64,000 bases of DNA, taken from Streptomyces nodosus. GTDB taxonomy: Bacteria; Actinomycetota; Actinomycetes; Streptomycetales; Streptomycetaceae. The position numbers were made by a program, and so were the translations under genes. Under the pieces are notes generated by a model. That model did no database searches, was not told the origin of the DNA, and worked only from the letters and a program-made list of their open reading frames with translations. Location of the stretch: contig NZ_CP023747.1 of assembly GCF_008704995.1 (NCBI RefSeq), positions 3,374,501 through 3,438,500 on the forward strand, given 5' to 3'. Shown piece after piece: positions 49,767 to 62,459 of this stretch (position 1 is its first letter; each line of letters starts with the position of its first letter).

Positions 49767-51632
49767 ATGACCGCCCTCACGCCGTCAGGCGTACGCGCTA
49801 ATCTCCGTGCCGTCGCACCCGCCGCCCTGGGCACCGCCGCGGTGGCGGGACTCGCCGTCGTCGCCGCGGTCCTGGCGGCGCCGACGACGGTCCGTGTCCC
49901 CCTGGCCTGGGGCGGCGGGGCCGCAGCCTTATCACTCTGTGTGACGGTCGCCCTCGCGGTCCACGGCACCCGGTCGGCGTCGCTGGCCCGCCGCCGGATC
50001 GACACCCTGGCTCAGGACGCGAGCCGGCTCCTTCAGGAACGGGCGCGGCTCGCCGAGGAGTTCGGCATCGAACGCAAGCAGCTGACGGACGGTCTGGTCG
50101 AGGAACGGGTCCGGCTGGCCGAGGAGTTCGCCCACGAACGGAAGCGGCTCATCAAGGAGTTCGCCCGGGAGCGGGCCCGTCTCACGGATGAGTTCGCCCG
50201 GCAGCGCGCCGAGCTGACCGAGGAGTCCGACCGCCGGCGCGACCGGCTCGCCTCCGATGTCGCCAAGCTCACCGCGGACCGGCTCCGCCTCGTCCAGCGC
50301 GTCCGCAAGACCGCGAACGCCCGGGACGCGGCGCTCGCCATGACCGCCAATGTGGCCGGCCGGATGCAGGCCCTGGCCACCGGCATGCTCGCCGACCTGC
50401 GCGCGATGGAGGAGCGGCACGCGGACGAGGACGTCCTCTCCGATCTGCTGCACCTCGACCACCACACCGCCCAGGCGGGCCGTCTCGCCGACTCCGTCGC
50501 CGTCCTCGCGGGCGCCCGCTCCGGCCGGCGCTGGGCGCGTCCCATCGTCATGGAGTCGATCCTGCGCGGCGCCATGGGCCGCATCAGCGGCTACCAGCGG
50601 ATCCGTGTCCACTCCTCCAGCGAGGCCGCGGTCGCCGGTCACGCCGCCGAGGGTGTGATGCACGCGCTCGCCGAACTCCTGGACAACGCCGCGAACTTCT
50701 CCCCACCGACCGCCGAGGTCCATGTCTATGTCGAGGAGGTCCCGGCGGGGGTCATCGTCTCGGTGGAGGACGCGGGCCTGGTCATGGGCGAGGTGCAGCT
50801 GCGCCGCGCCGAGCGCGCGGTCTCCGGCGACGCGGAGCTGAGCATGCTCACCGGCACCCGGCTCGGTCTCACGGTCGTCGGCCGGCTCGCCCGCAAGCAC
50901 GGGCTGCGGGTGTCCTTCCGGCCGTCGGCGCGCGGCGGCACGAGCGCCCTGCTGCTGATCCCGCACGCCGTCCTGACCCGGCCGACGCCGCCGCCCGCCA
51001 CCGAGCCCGCCCCGGCACCGGCCGCTCGGACCGCGCCCGGCCGGCGCCCCTCGTACTCCGCCGCCCGCGCCGTCGAGGACCTCGGCCCCGGCCCGGTCCC
51101 GGCCCATGGGTCCCCCCGAACGGACTCCCCGGCGCACCGGCCGTCCGCGCACACGTCCACCCACAAGCCCGTGCACGACTCCGTACACGACTCCGCGCGC
51201 ACGTCCGAGCGCACGTCCGTGCGCACCTCCGCGGACGACGTACCGGCGAAGGACGGCCCCGGCACCGGCGGTCTCCCCCGGCGCCGCCGCGGCCGGGCCC
51301 TCGCCGAGGCCGAACAGGTCCGCGACCGGGCCGCGGCCCGCTCCGCGCGCGAGCCGCGCACCCCCGACGAAGCCAAGGTCCGGGCCCCCCGCTTCGGCTC
51401 CTTCCGCGAGGCCGTCCGCGGCGCCCGGCCGGACCCGACCGCCCCCCAGGACACCACGGCCGAGACCGAGCCCCCGCAGAGGACGGCGCCCGCCACCCCC
51501 GAGGGAGCACACCCACCCGAGGCACCCGAACCCCACGCACCAGAGACAGCGGCAGCCGATCCCGTGCCGGAACCGACCGCACCGGAATCCGCCGCCACCC
51601 CCTCCCACCCGGAAGGCGACACCACTTCATGA
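49767..51632 (+). CDS. CvnA, histidine-kinase-like ATPase of a conservon
   Basis: 621 aa. Two N-terminal TM segments (about residues 12-33 and 40-60), then six consecutive 11-residue coiled-coil repeats at about 94-159 (RLAEEFGIERK, QLTDGLVEERV, RLAEEFAHERK, RLIKEFARERA, RLTDEFARQRA, ELTEESDRRRD). Next a DHp-like helix (LLHLDHHTAQAGRLADSVAV) and an HATPase domain (ELLDNAANFSPPTAEVHVYV; VEDAGLVMGEVQ; TGTRLGLTVVGRLARKHGL). A 200-residue disordered Pro/His-rich tail completes it. First gene of a CvnA-B-C-D-P450 unit; the family works with a Ras-like GTPase module, as eukaryotic receptors with G-proteins. ATGA overlap with CvnB. Confidence 0.9.
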   Translation: MTALTPSGVRANLRAVAPAALGTAAVAGLAVVAAVLAAPTTVRVPLAWGGGAAALSLCVTVALAVHGTRSASLARRRIDTLAQDASRLLQERARLAEEFGIERKQLTDGLVEERVRLAEEFAHERKRLIKEFARERARLTDEFARQRAELTEESDRRRDRLASDVAKLTADRLRLVQRVRKTANARDAALAMTANVAGRMQALATGMLADLRAMEERHADEDVLSDLLHLDHHTAQAGRLADSVAVLAGARSGRRWARPIVMESILRGAMGRISGYQRIRVHSSSEAAVAGHAAEGVMHALAELLDNAANFSPPTAEVHVYVEEVPAGVIVSVEDAGLVMGEVQLRRAERAVSGDAELSMLTGTRLGLTVVGRLARKHGLRVSFRPSARGGTSALLLIPHAVLTRPTPPPATEPAPAPAARTAPGRRPSYSAARAVEDLGPGPVPAHGSPRTDSPAHRPSAHTSTHKPVHDSVHDSARTSERTSVRTSADDVPAKDGPGTGGLPRRRRGRALAEAEQVRDRAAARSAREPRTPDEAKVRAPRFGSFREAVRGARPDPTAPQDTTAETEPPQRTAPATPEGAHPPEAPEPHAPETAAADPVPEPTAPESAATPSHPEGDTTS

Positions 51633-52036
51633 CCGCCACCACGACTGTCGACGAGAAGCTCACCTGGCTCATCGAGGGACTGCTGGAGCGCACCCCGGGT
51701 GCCCGGCACGCACTGGTGCTGTCCCGGGACGGGCTGAAGCTGTGCCGCACCCCGGAGCTCTCCGCCGACCAGGCCGACCAGTTGGCCGCGATCTCCGCCG
51801 GCATCCAGTCGCTGTCCCACGGCGCCTCCGTGGAGTTCGGCGACGGCAGCGGGGGCGTGCGCTCGGCGATGACCGAGTTCTACGGCGGAGTCCTGTTCAT
51901 CGTGGAGGCGGGCGAGGGCGCCCATCTCGCCCTGGTCACCGGCGAGGACGCGGACGCGGGACTGGTCGGGCACAACATGAGCGAACTCGTGGAACAACTC
52001 GGCGCACACCTGAGCGCGCCGCCGCGGCAGTCATGA
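51629..52036 (+). CDS. CvnB, roadblock/LC7-domain protein
   Basis: 135 aa. Roadblock/LC7 fold: LTWLIEGLLERTPGARHALV, LSRDGLKLCRTPELSADQAD, QLAAISAGIQSLSHGASVEF, MTEFYGGVLFIVEAGEGAHL. In characterised conservons CvnB-type proteins bind the CvnD GTPase and the CvnA kinase and are thought to act as GTPase-activating or adaptor proteins at the membrane. Coupled by ATGA overlaps with CvnA and CvnC. Confidence 0.93.
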   Translation: MTATTTVDEKLTWLIEGLLERTPGARHALVLSRDGLKLCRTPELSADQADQLAAISAGIQSLSHGASVEFGDGSGGVRSAMTEFYGGVLFIVEAGEGAHLALVTGEDADAGLVGHNMSELVEQLGAHLSAPPRQS

Positions 52037-52380
52037 GCCGCCCCGGCAGGGACGACGCGCCCGACCGGCTGTACACCCTCACCGGGGGCCGCAGCCGGTC
52101 GGACGCGTCGGACCGGTGGGACGTGGTGACCCTCGTGGTCGCGGAGTGCGACCCGGTGTCCGGCCTGCAGTCGGAGCACGCCGCGATCCTGCGGATGTGC
52201 CGGCAGCCCACGGCGGTGGTGGAGATCGCCGCCGAACTGGGGCTGCCGGTGAGCATCATCAAGATCCTGCTCTCCGACCTGCTGGCCGCGGGCCGCGTCA
52301 GCGCCCGCCACCCCCGCACCGCGGCACTTCCCGATCCCGACTTCCTGGAGCAGGTGCTCGTTGGACTCCGCAACCTCTGA
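52033..52380 (+). CDS. CvnC, DUF742 protein
   Basis: 115 aa. DUF742 with RLYTLTGGRSRSDASDRWDV, AECDPVSGLQSEHAAILRM and a winged-helix-like segment AVVEIAAELGLPVSIIKILL, then SDLLAAGRVSARHPRTAALP. Part of the conservon complex; in other conservons it interacts with CvnA and CvnD. The start overlaps the CvnB stop (ATGA) and the CvnD start lies 20 bp inside its 3' end, so the three are strictly coupled. Confidence 0.92.
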   Translation: MSRPGRDDAPDRLYTLTGGRSRSDASDRWDVVTLVVAECDPVSGLQSEHAAILRMCRQPTAVVEIAAELGLPVSIIKILLSDLLAAGRVSARHPRTAALPDPDFLEQVLVGLRNL

Positions 52381-52974
52381 CCGCCGCACTCCGCTGGGTG
52401 CCCAGGCGGACAACGGCCTGAAGATCGTGATCGTCGGCGGCCTCGGCGTCGGCAAGACGACCATGGTCCGCTCGGTGAGCGAGATCCGCCCGCTCAGCAC
52501 CGAGGAGACGATGACCCGGGCCGGTGAGACCGTCGACGATGTGAGCGGGGTGCAGCACAAGGCCACCACCACCGTCGCCTTCGACTTCGGCCGTATCACC
52601 CTGGACTCGCACAATGTGCTGTATCTGTTCGGCGCGCCCGGGCAGGAGCGGTTCTGGTTCCTGTGGGACCGGCTCTTCTCCGGCGCGCTGGGCGCGGTCG
52701 TCCTCCTCGACACCCGGCGTATCGACGACTCCTGGTACGCCATCGACCGACTGGAGCGCCACGGCACGCCGTTCATCGTGGCCTGCAACGACTTCGGCGG
52801 CCCCCGGCACACCCCCGACGAGATCCGTGCGGCGCTCGACCTCGACCCCGACGTCCCGCTGATCGACTGCGACGCGCGGGAACGCGACTCCTCCAAACAG
52901 GTCCTGATCACGCTGGTCGAACATGTGCGGCAGTACTACGCCACCCAGACACCCCCGTCCGAACAGGAGCTGGT

Positions 52975-52978
<4 letters not shown>
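52361..52978 (+). CDS. CvnD, Ras-like ATP/GTP-binding protein
   Basis: 205 aa, TTG start. P-loop GGLGVGKTTMVRSVSE (near residue 26), switch regions (TMTRAGETVDDVSG), G3-like DxxG variant in LYLFGAPGQERFWFLW, and the base-specificity region IVACNDFGG in place of NKxD. It belongs to the conservon GTPase family related to MglA/Ras small GTPases. Residues 1-17 are hydrophilic. The TTG start agrees with the frame, but the ribosome site (CAGGTG) is weak, consistent with coupling to CvnC. It overlaps the P450 gene (GTGA). Confidence 0.93.
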
Positions 52979-55777
<2,799 letters not shown>

Positions 55778-55789
55778 ACCGCGTCCGGC

Positions 55790-55866
55790 CCCGGTGTCCT
55801 GGAGGACACCGGGCAGGGACTTCGCCACTCCGACAAGGGGCGCCCGGTATGGACCGGGCGCCCCTT
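55790..55866. terminator. Two consecutive perfect hairpins between convergent serC and cellulase
   Basis: Hairpin 1: 55790-55799/55804-55813, 10 bp, TGGA loop. Hairpin 2: 55835-55848/55853-55866, 14 bp (AAGGGGCGCCCGGT arm), ATGG loop, with A and T tracts at its ends (AA...TT). Together they would stop transcription from both sides. Confidence 0.85.
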
Positions 55867-55910
55867 CGCGCGCCTCACACCCCCGTACGCAGCTCACACC
55901 GCCACGCGGC

Positions 55911-57518
<1,608 letters not shown>

Positions 57519-57606
57519 TCATGGCCACGTCAAGAGTCGTGCGCGCCATCGGTCCGCACCCCGGCGTCCGTCCCCGCGGCGCCGGGGGCGACCGGAGCGG
57601 GTACGG

Positions 57607-58602
57607 CTACTGCCGCGGGGGGCGGCGGACCAGCCGCTTGATGCCGAACACCAGAGCGAGGCCGACGACGATGACCAGGCCGCCGACCTTGTAGTCGGTG
57701 TCGGGGACCTGCTCACCGGCACTCCCGGCCTGGGCGCCGCCCTTGCCCGAGGAGGCCCCGGAGCCCCCGCCGTGACCGTCCTCCTGGCGGCCGGGCAGGT
57801 CCCCGGACTGCACCCGGCTGCCGGCGCCCTCGCTCCCGTACATCAGCTTCGACCCGTCGACGGTGTAGGTCACGGACTCGCCCTGCCGCTGGAGCGGGAC
57901 GCTCAGCCGGTCCTGCCGCTTGATCCGGCCGTCGTTCCAGGCGTAGGCGATACCGCCGAAGTAGCCGCGCACGGCGAGCTGTTCACCGTCCGGGGAGAAG
58001 GCGGCGTCGGTGGCCCACAGATCCACGGGGGCGACGGGCCGGAAGACGTTCGTCCCGGTCGAGGACAGCCGGTCCGGCCCCTCGTAGAGGTGACCGCCGT
58101 CCTCCTTCTTGTCGATGATGTAGACGCGCCCGGTTCCGGGGTGCACCACCAGGGACTCGGCGTCGCGCGGCCCGTCCTCGTAGGTGACCACGTACTGGGT
58201 GGCCTGGACCGTCTGGTCCTCGAGCACCGTGGGCTCGGCGAAGGTGTAGATCCAGACGTGCGGCCATCTGCCGCCGAAGTTGTCGCCGATGTCACCGAGG
58301 TAGATCCGGTTCCCCGGTCCGATGGAGATCGCCTCGACATCACGGGGCGCGCCGACGCCACGGAAGGTGACGGTGGCGACCGTCCTGCCCGTGCGGCTGT
58401 CCACGGCATAGATGTACGGGCCGTCGTCGCTGTCGTTGTGGGTCCAGTAGATCCCCGGGTGGAGGTGCGAGGCGGCGAGACCGCTGGACTCGGTGATCCG
58501 GGGATCCTCGATGGTGAAGCCGTCGTCGCCGGCGGCGGACGCGGGTGCGGCGAGCACACCGATGAGCAGGACCGCGGAGAGGAACGCGAACGATCGACGC
58601 AT
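57607..58602 (-). CDS. Surface-anchored secreted protein with propeller-like repeats
   Basis: 331 aa. Signal peptide MRRSFAFLSAVLLIGVLAAP (cleavage around ASAAG). Extracellular domain with beta-propeller-like blades: GIYWTHNDSDDGPYIYAVDS, RDVEAISIGPGNRIYLGDIG, LVVHPGTGRVYIIDKKEDGG, WATDAAFSPDGEQLAVRGYF. Then a Gly/Ser-rich spacer and a C-terminal TM helix (GGLVIVVGLALVFGIKRLV) with basic tail, so it stays membrane-anchored, without an LPxTG motif. Function unknown; proteins of this kind are often annotated as WD40-like or SMP-30-like. Confidence 0.87.
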   Translation of the reverse strand: MRRSFAFLSAVLLIGVLAAPASAAGDDGFTIEDPRITESSGLAASHLHPGIYWTHNDSDDGPYIYAVDSRTGRTVATVTFRGVGAPRDVEAISIGPGNRIYLGDIGDNFGGRWPHVWIYTFAEPTVLEDQTVQATQYVVTYEDGPRDAESLVVHPGTGRVYIIDKKEDGGHLYEGPDRLSSTGTNVFRPVAPVDLWATDAAFSPDGEQLAVRGYFGGIAYAWNDGRIKRQDRLSVPLQRQGESVTYTVDGSKLMYGSEGAGSRVQSGDLPGRQEDGHGGGSGASSGKGGAQAGSAGEQVPDTDYKVGGLVIVVGLALVFGIKRLVRRPPRQ

Positions 58603-58748
58603 GCCCCAAGCCTGCCATCCGGCGCCGCAGTTCAGGGGCCCGGCCACGCCCCCGGGCGCCCGGCACCGGCCCGCGTGGCGCGCGTCACCTCCCCGACCGC
58701 TCCCCCGCCCCCGCCCCGCCTCCCACGGCGATCGTCCATGATGGGTGG

Positions 58749-59423
58749 ATGCTCAGGTTTATGCCGGTAGGCGACTCCATGACCATCGGGGGCGCGGGCG
58801 AGCACACCTGGCGCTACCGGATGTGGCAGCACCTCTGCGCGACCTACAGCGGTCCGTGCACTCTCGTCGGCCCCCGCGAAGCCCTCTACGACAAGACGGC
58901 GGACGCGCCGACGTCCTACGCCTACGCCGAACCGGACTTCCCGCGCACCCATCTGGCGGGCTGGGGCGAGGGCTGGCTGCATATGGCGCCCCTGATCGCC
59001 GACGCCGTACGGCAGTCCCGCGCGGATGTGCTGCTGGTGGCCCTGGGCCTGATCGACCTGGGCTTCTACACGGACGCGGAGCAGACGGCGGACAACGCAC
59101 GCGCCTTCGTGACCCGGGCCCGTACGGCGAACCCGCGCATCCACATGGTGCTGCTCCCGGTGATACCGAACATCCGGGCGCAGACGGACACCCTCTTCGC
59201 GGCCCAGGTCGCGCTCTTCAACGACCTCCTGGAGAAGACGGTCGCCGACCTGGACGAACCCCGCTCCCCGCTCCTGCTGGCCCCGCCGCCCGCGTACGAC
59301 CTCCACAGGGACACCTACGACGGCACCCACCCCAACACACACGGCGAGCACCGGATCGCGGAGGCGTTCGCGGAGGCGATGCACCAGGAGTGGGGGCTGG
59401 GAGAGCCGTACCGCGCGTACTGA
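58749..59423 (+). CDS. SGNH/GDSL-family hydrolase
   Basis: 224 aa, no signal peptide. Block I FMPVGDSMTIGGAG has the nucleophile Ser in GDSMT; the last block YDGTHPNTHGEHRIAEAFAE has the Asp-His pair (D-x-x-H). Block III (G-x-N) is less clear, in VALGLIDLGFYTDAEQTADN (Gly present, Asn not evident). Probably an acyl esterase or lipase/arylesterase-like enzyme. ATG 58749 is chosen; GGGTGG immediately precedes. It is divergent from the surface protein, 147 bp apart. Confidence 0.88.
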   Translation: MLRFMPVGDSMTIGGAGEHTWRYRMWQHLCATYSGPCTLVGPREALYDKTADAPTSYAYAEPDFPRTHLAGWGEGWLHMAPLIADAVRQSRADVLLVALGLIDLGFYTDAEQTADNARAFVTRARTANPRIHMVLLPVIPNIRAQTDTLFAAQVALFNDLLEKTVADLDEPRSPLLLAPPPAYDLHRDTYDGTHPNTHGEHRIAEAFAEAMHQEWGLGEPYRAY

Positions 59424-59512
59424 TCGATTCCGGGCGTGTCCCCCCTCACCGTACGTATCGTTGTACCGCGCGGCCGCACTTGCGCGGAGGGCGGCCGGGG
59501 AGGAGCGCCACG

Positions 59513-60112
59513 ATGACCGTCCTCGACGAGGAGATCGCGATGGCCGACGCGAACACCAGGCGCCTGGACGAGTGGTTCCGGCGCATCGAGCGGATGCCCG
59601 TCCCCGAAGGATTCCGGGTCGAGATCGTCGGGGGCAACATCCATATGACGCCGCAGCGCGACACCCACTGGGAGATCATCCGCCGGATCGTGCGGGCTGT
59701 CGAAGACAGATTCGGGATGGATGTCAGGGTGTTCTCGGACGTCCGGATCGACTTCCCGGGCCACCAGAACGGCTTCTGCCCCGACGTGGCCGTGCTCGGC
59801 GATTCCGCACGGAAGGACGACGAGGGCCGCTGGCGCCACCAGGACGTCGAGTTCGTCACCGAGGTCATCTCCCAGGGCACGGCCTCCAACGACTACGGCC
59901 CCAAGAAGACCGCGTACGCCCTCGCAGAGGTCCCCGTCTACCTCGTCGTCGACCCCTACCAGGGCAGGTGCCACCTCTACACCCAGCCCAAGGACGGGGA
60001 GTACACCAGCGAACTCTCCGTCGCCTTCGGCACGGACGTAGACATGACCACCACCCTCCTCGACCTCACCCTGCACACCGAGGAGTTCCCTCGCGACCGG
60101 CCGCCTGAGTAG
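59513..60112 (+). CDS. Uma2-family (DUF820) protein, copy 1
   Basis: 199 aa. Uma2/PD-(D/E)XK nuclease fold: RVEIVGGNIHMTPQRDTHWE, RIDFPGHQNGFCPDVAVLG (PD motif), DVEFVTEVISQGTASNDYGP (E-x-x within motif) KKTAYALAEVPVYLVVDPYQ. The catalytic Asp is in CPDVAV and Glu-x-(V) in VTEVIS. In Streptomyces these are abundant proteins of unknown role, thought to be restriction-like or toxin-like nucleases, largely chromosomal. GGAGGAG precedes ATG by 7 nt. About 70% of its upstream and downstream sequence recurs with the next copy. Confidence 0.9.
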   Translation: MTVLDEEIAMADANTRRLDEWFRRIERMPVPEGFRVEIVGGNIHMTPQRDTHWEIIRRIVRAVEDRFGMDVRVFSDVRIDFPGHQNGFCPDVAVLGDSARKDDEGRWRHQDVEFVTEVISQGTASNDYGPKKTAYALAEVPVYLVVDPYQGRCHLYTQPKDGEYTSELSVAFGTDVDMTTTLLDLTLHTEEFPRDRPPE

Positions 60113-60219
60113 CCGCGTGGCCGGAAACCTGGCCGAATTCCGGCGCACCCCGGTCACCGTGCGTATCGTTGGACCGCGCGGCCGCACTCACGCGGGAGCG
60201 GCCGGGGAGGAGCGCCACG

Positions 60220-60807
60220 ATGATCGTCCTCGACGACAGGACCGAGATGGCCGAAGAGAGCGGCGAGCTGACCTTGGACGCCATGTTCGAGGCACTTGCG
60301 AAGATGCCCGTCCCCGAGGGAACAAAGGTCGAGATCGTCGGGGGGAACATCTTCATGTCACCGCAGCGGCAGACTCATTTTGAGATCGTCTTCGACATCC
60401 TTCAGCAGTTGTACGGCAGGTATCCGCGCAATCGGATGGCATCCGACGTCCGTATCGACTTCCCCGGGCATCTGAACGGCTTCGCCTGTGACGCGGCGGC
60501 GCTGGCCGAGGGAGCGGTGAGGGGTGACCACGGACGCTGGCGGCATCAGGACGTCGAGTTCGTCGCCGAAGTCCTCTCCAAGAGCACCGCCCTCAACGAC
60601 TACGGCCCCAAGAAGACCGCCTACGCCCTCGCCGAAGTCCCCGTCTACCTCGTCGTCGACCCCTACCAGGGCAGGTGCCACCTCTACACCCAGCCCAAGG
60701 ACGGGGACTACGCGACCGAGACCAAGGTGCCCTTCGGAGAAGACCTCGACCTCACCGACACCGTGGTCGGCCTCACCCTCAAGACCGACGAGTTCCCGCG
60801 GGACTGA
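60220..60807 (+). CDS. Uma2-family (DUF820) protein, copy 2
   Basis: 195 aa paralogue of copy 1, with the last 60 codons almost identical (YGPKKTAYALAEVPVYLVVD; YQGRCHLYTQPKDG) and the upstream 80 bp also closely similar. In the active-site region copy 2 reads FACDAAALAEGAVRGD where copy 1 has FCPDVAVLGDSARKD, so the Pro before Asp is Cys, and the Asp remains; the Glu motif is FVAEVLSKSTALNDYG. Arrangement and identity indicate a recent tandem duplication, probably with gene conversion in the 3' half. Confidence 0.9.
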   Translation: MIVLDDRTEMAEESGELTLDAMFEALAKMPVPEGTKVEIVGGNIFMSPQRQTHFEIVFDILQQLYGRYPRNRMASDVRIDFPGHLNGFACDAAALAEGAVRGDHGRWRHQDVEFVAEVLSKSTALNDYGPKKTAYALAEVPVYLVVDPYQGRCHLYTQPKDGDYATETKVPFGEDLDLTDTVVGLTLKTDEFPRD

Positions 60808-60812
60808 GCCGC

Positions 60813-61114
60813 GACGTCCTGGAAGACGGGATCGTGATGGCCGTGAGCGACAACGCGCGCCGCCTGGATGAGGCGTTCGAGCGGCTCGAGAAGGTGCCCG
60901 TCCCCGAGGGACACACGGGAAGACCGCCTACGCCCTCGCCGAAGTCCCAGTCCACCTCGTGGCCGACCCCTACCAGGGCAGGAGCCATCTCTACACCCAG
61001 CCCAAGGACGGCGAGTACACCAGCGAACTCTCCGTCGCCTACGGCGGAGTCATCGACATGACCGACACCCCCCTCGAGCTCGCCTTCGACACCGCCGGGC
61101 TGCCTCGGGACTGA
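60813..61114 (+). pseudogene. Decayed third Uma2 copy
   Basis: Sequence starting six bases after the stop of copy 2 can be read DVLEDGIVMAVSDNARRLDE, then FERLEKVPVPEG, matching copies 1 and 2 codons 3 to 36, but the start codon, ribosome site and promoter are gone. After EGHTG the frame shifts: the next 200 bp in another frame read KTAYALAEVPVHLVADPYQG and end GLPRD-TGA. About 85-95 central codons are deleted. A 74-residue ORF from ATG 60838 is frame-shifted and not expected to be functional. Confidence 0.85.
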
Positions 61115-61178
61115 GCCCGGCGCTCGCGGCGGCGTTCCCCCTTGCGTCGAGCGCACTCCAAGACGTTGGCTTGTGACC

Positions 61179-62168
61179 ATGAAGTACACGCAGCTCGGAC
61201 GCACAGGACTCAAGGTCAGCCGGCTCGTTCTCGGGACCATGAACTTCGGTCCGCAGACCGACGAGGCCGACAGCCACGCGATCATGGACGCGGCGCTGGA
61301 CGCGGGCATCAACTTCTTCGACACCGCCAATGTGTACGGCTGGGGCGAGAACAAGGGCCGTACCGAGGAGATCATCGGAAACTGGTTCGCTCAGGGCGGC
61401 GACCGGCGCGACAAGGTGGTCCTCGCCACCAAGGTCTACTCCAACATGGCCGCTGGCGGTGAGGCCTGGCCCAACCACGACAAGCTCTCCGCGCTCAACA
61501 TCCGCCGCGCGGTCGACGCCAGCCTCAAGCGGCTGCGGACGGATCACATCGATCTGTACCAGTTCCACCACATCGACCGGGCCACCCCGTTCGACGAGAT
61601 CTGGCAGGCCGTCGACGTACTGGTGCAGCAGGGGAAGATCCTCTACGCGGGCTCCAGCAACTTCCCGGGCTACAAGATCGCCCAGGCGAACGAGGTCGCC
61701 GCACGACGCGGCTCCTACGGCCTGGTCAGCGAGCAGTGCCTCTACAACCTGGCGGAGCGCCGCGCCGAGATGGAGGTCATCCCGGCGGCGCAGGACTACG
61801 GGCTCGGGGTCATCCCGTGGTCGCCGCTGAACGGCGGTCTGCTCGGCGGAGTCATCAAGAAGGAGGTCGAGGGCGGGCGCCGCGCCACCGGACGTGCGGC
61901 GGACGCGCTGGCCGACACCGCCGGGCGGGCCCAGGTCCAGGCCTACGAGGACCTGCTCGACAAGCATGGCCTGGAGCCCGGTGAGGCCGCCCTCGCCTGG
62001 CTGCTGACCCGCCCCGGCGTCACCGGCCCGATCGTCGGTCCGCGCACCGCCGAGCAGCTGGAGTCGGCGCTGCGGGCGGTCGAGCTGGAGCTCTCCGCCG
62101 AGGTTCTGTCCGGCCTCGACGAGATCTTCCCGGGACCGGGCCCCTCGCCGGAGGCGTTCGCCTGGTAG
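61179..62168 (+). CDS. Aldo/keto reductase
   Basis: 329 aa, MKYTQLGRTGLKVSRLVLGT at the N-terminus. NADPH-dependent TIM-barrel: catalytic Asp/Tyr in FFDTANVYGWGENKGRTEEI, Lys in VVLATKVYSNM and His in DLYQFHHIDRATPFDE; NADPH phosphate loop near VIPWSPLNGGLLGG and GPIVGPRTAEQLE. It is in the AKR11/voltage-gated K-channel beta-like group. Its substrate is unknown. ATG 61179 (GTG at 61173 is two codons upstream). No partner gene. A hairpin follows the stop. Confidence 0.94.
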   Translation: MKYTQLGRTGLKVSRLVLGTMNFGPQTDEADSHAIMDAALDAGINFFDTANVYGWGENKGRTEEIIGNWFAQGGDRRDKVVLATKVYSNMAAGGEAWPNHDKLSALNIRRAVDASLKRLRTDHIDLYQFHHIDRATPFDEIWQAVDVLVQQGKILYAGSSNFPGYKIAQANEVAARRGSYGLVSEQCLYNLAERRAEMEVIPAAQDYGLGVIPWSPLNGGLLGGVIKKEVEGGRRATGRAADALADTAGRAQVQAYEDLLDKHGLEPGEAALAWLLTRPGVTGPIVGPRTAEQLESALRAVELELSAEVLSGLDEIFPGPGPSPEAFAW

Positions 62169-62220
62169 CCGCTCGAAGGCCGGGTCGCCGTCCGGCGGGT
62201 CCGCTAACCGGCTGACGTCG

Positions 62221-62255
62221 GTGGCCCTGGAGAGTACACCGTCCCGGGGCCACCG
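62221..62255 (+). terminator. Hairpin after the aldo/keto reductase
   Basis: GGTGGCCC (62221-62228) pairs with GGGCCACC (62248-62255), 8 bp perfect, 19-nt loop, 52 nt after the stop. Confidence 0.55.
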
Positions 62256-62459
62256 CCCAGGAGCGCGTCCGGGATGACCAGGGCCCCTCGGGACGCCGTC
62301 GGGGACATGGCGGACGAAGCCCATCAATGCGGCATGTCCACGCTTCTCCGCGGACTCGGGGACGGCACCGCCCCACCCCGGTCGAGGCACCGCGCTGACC
62401 CGTATCGACTGGCAGCGCCATGTCAGCCCTGCTACACCGGAGAGATGGGGAGGTGTGGC

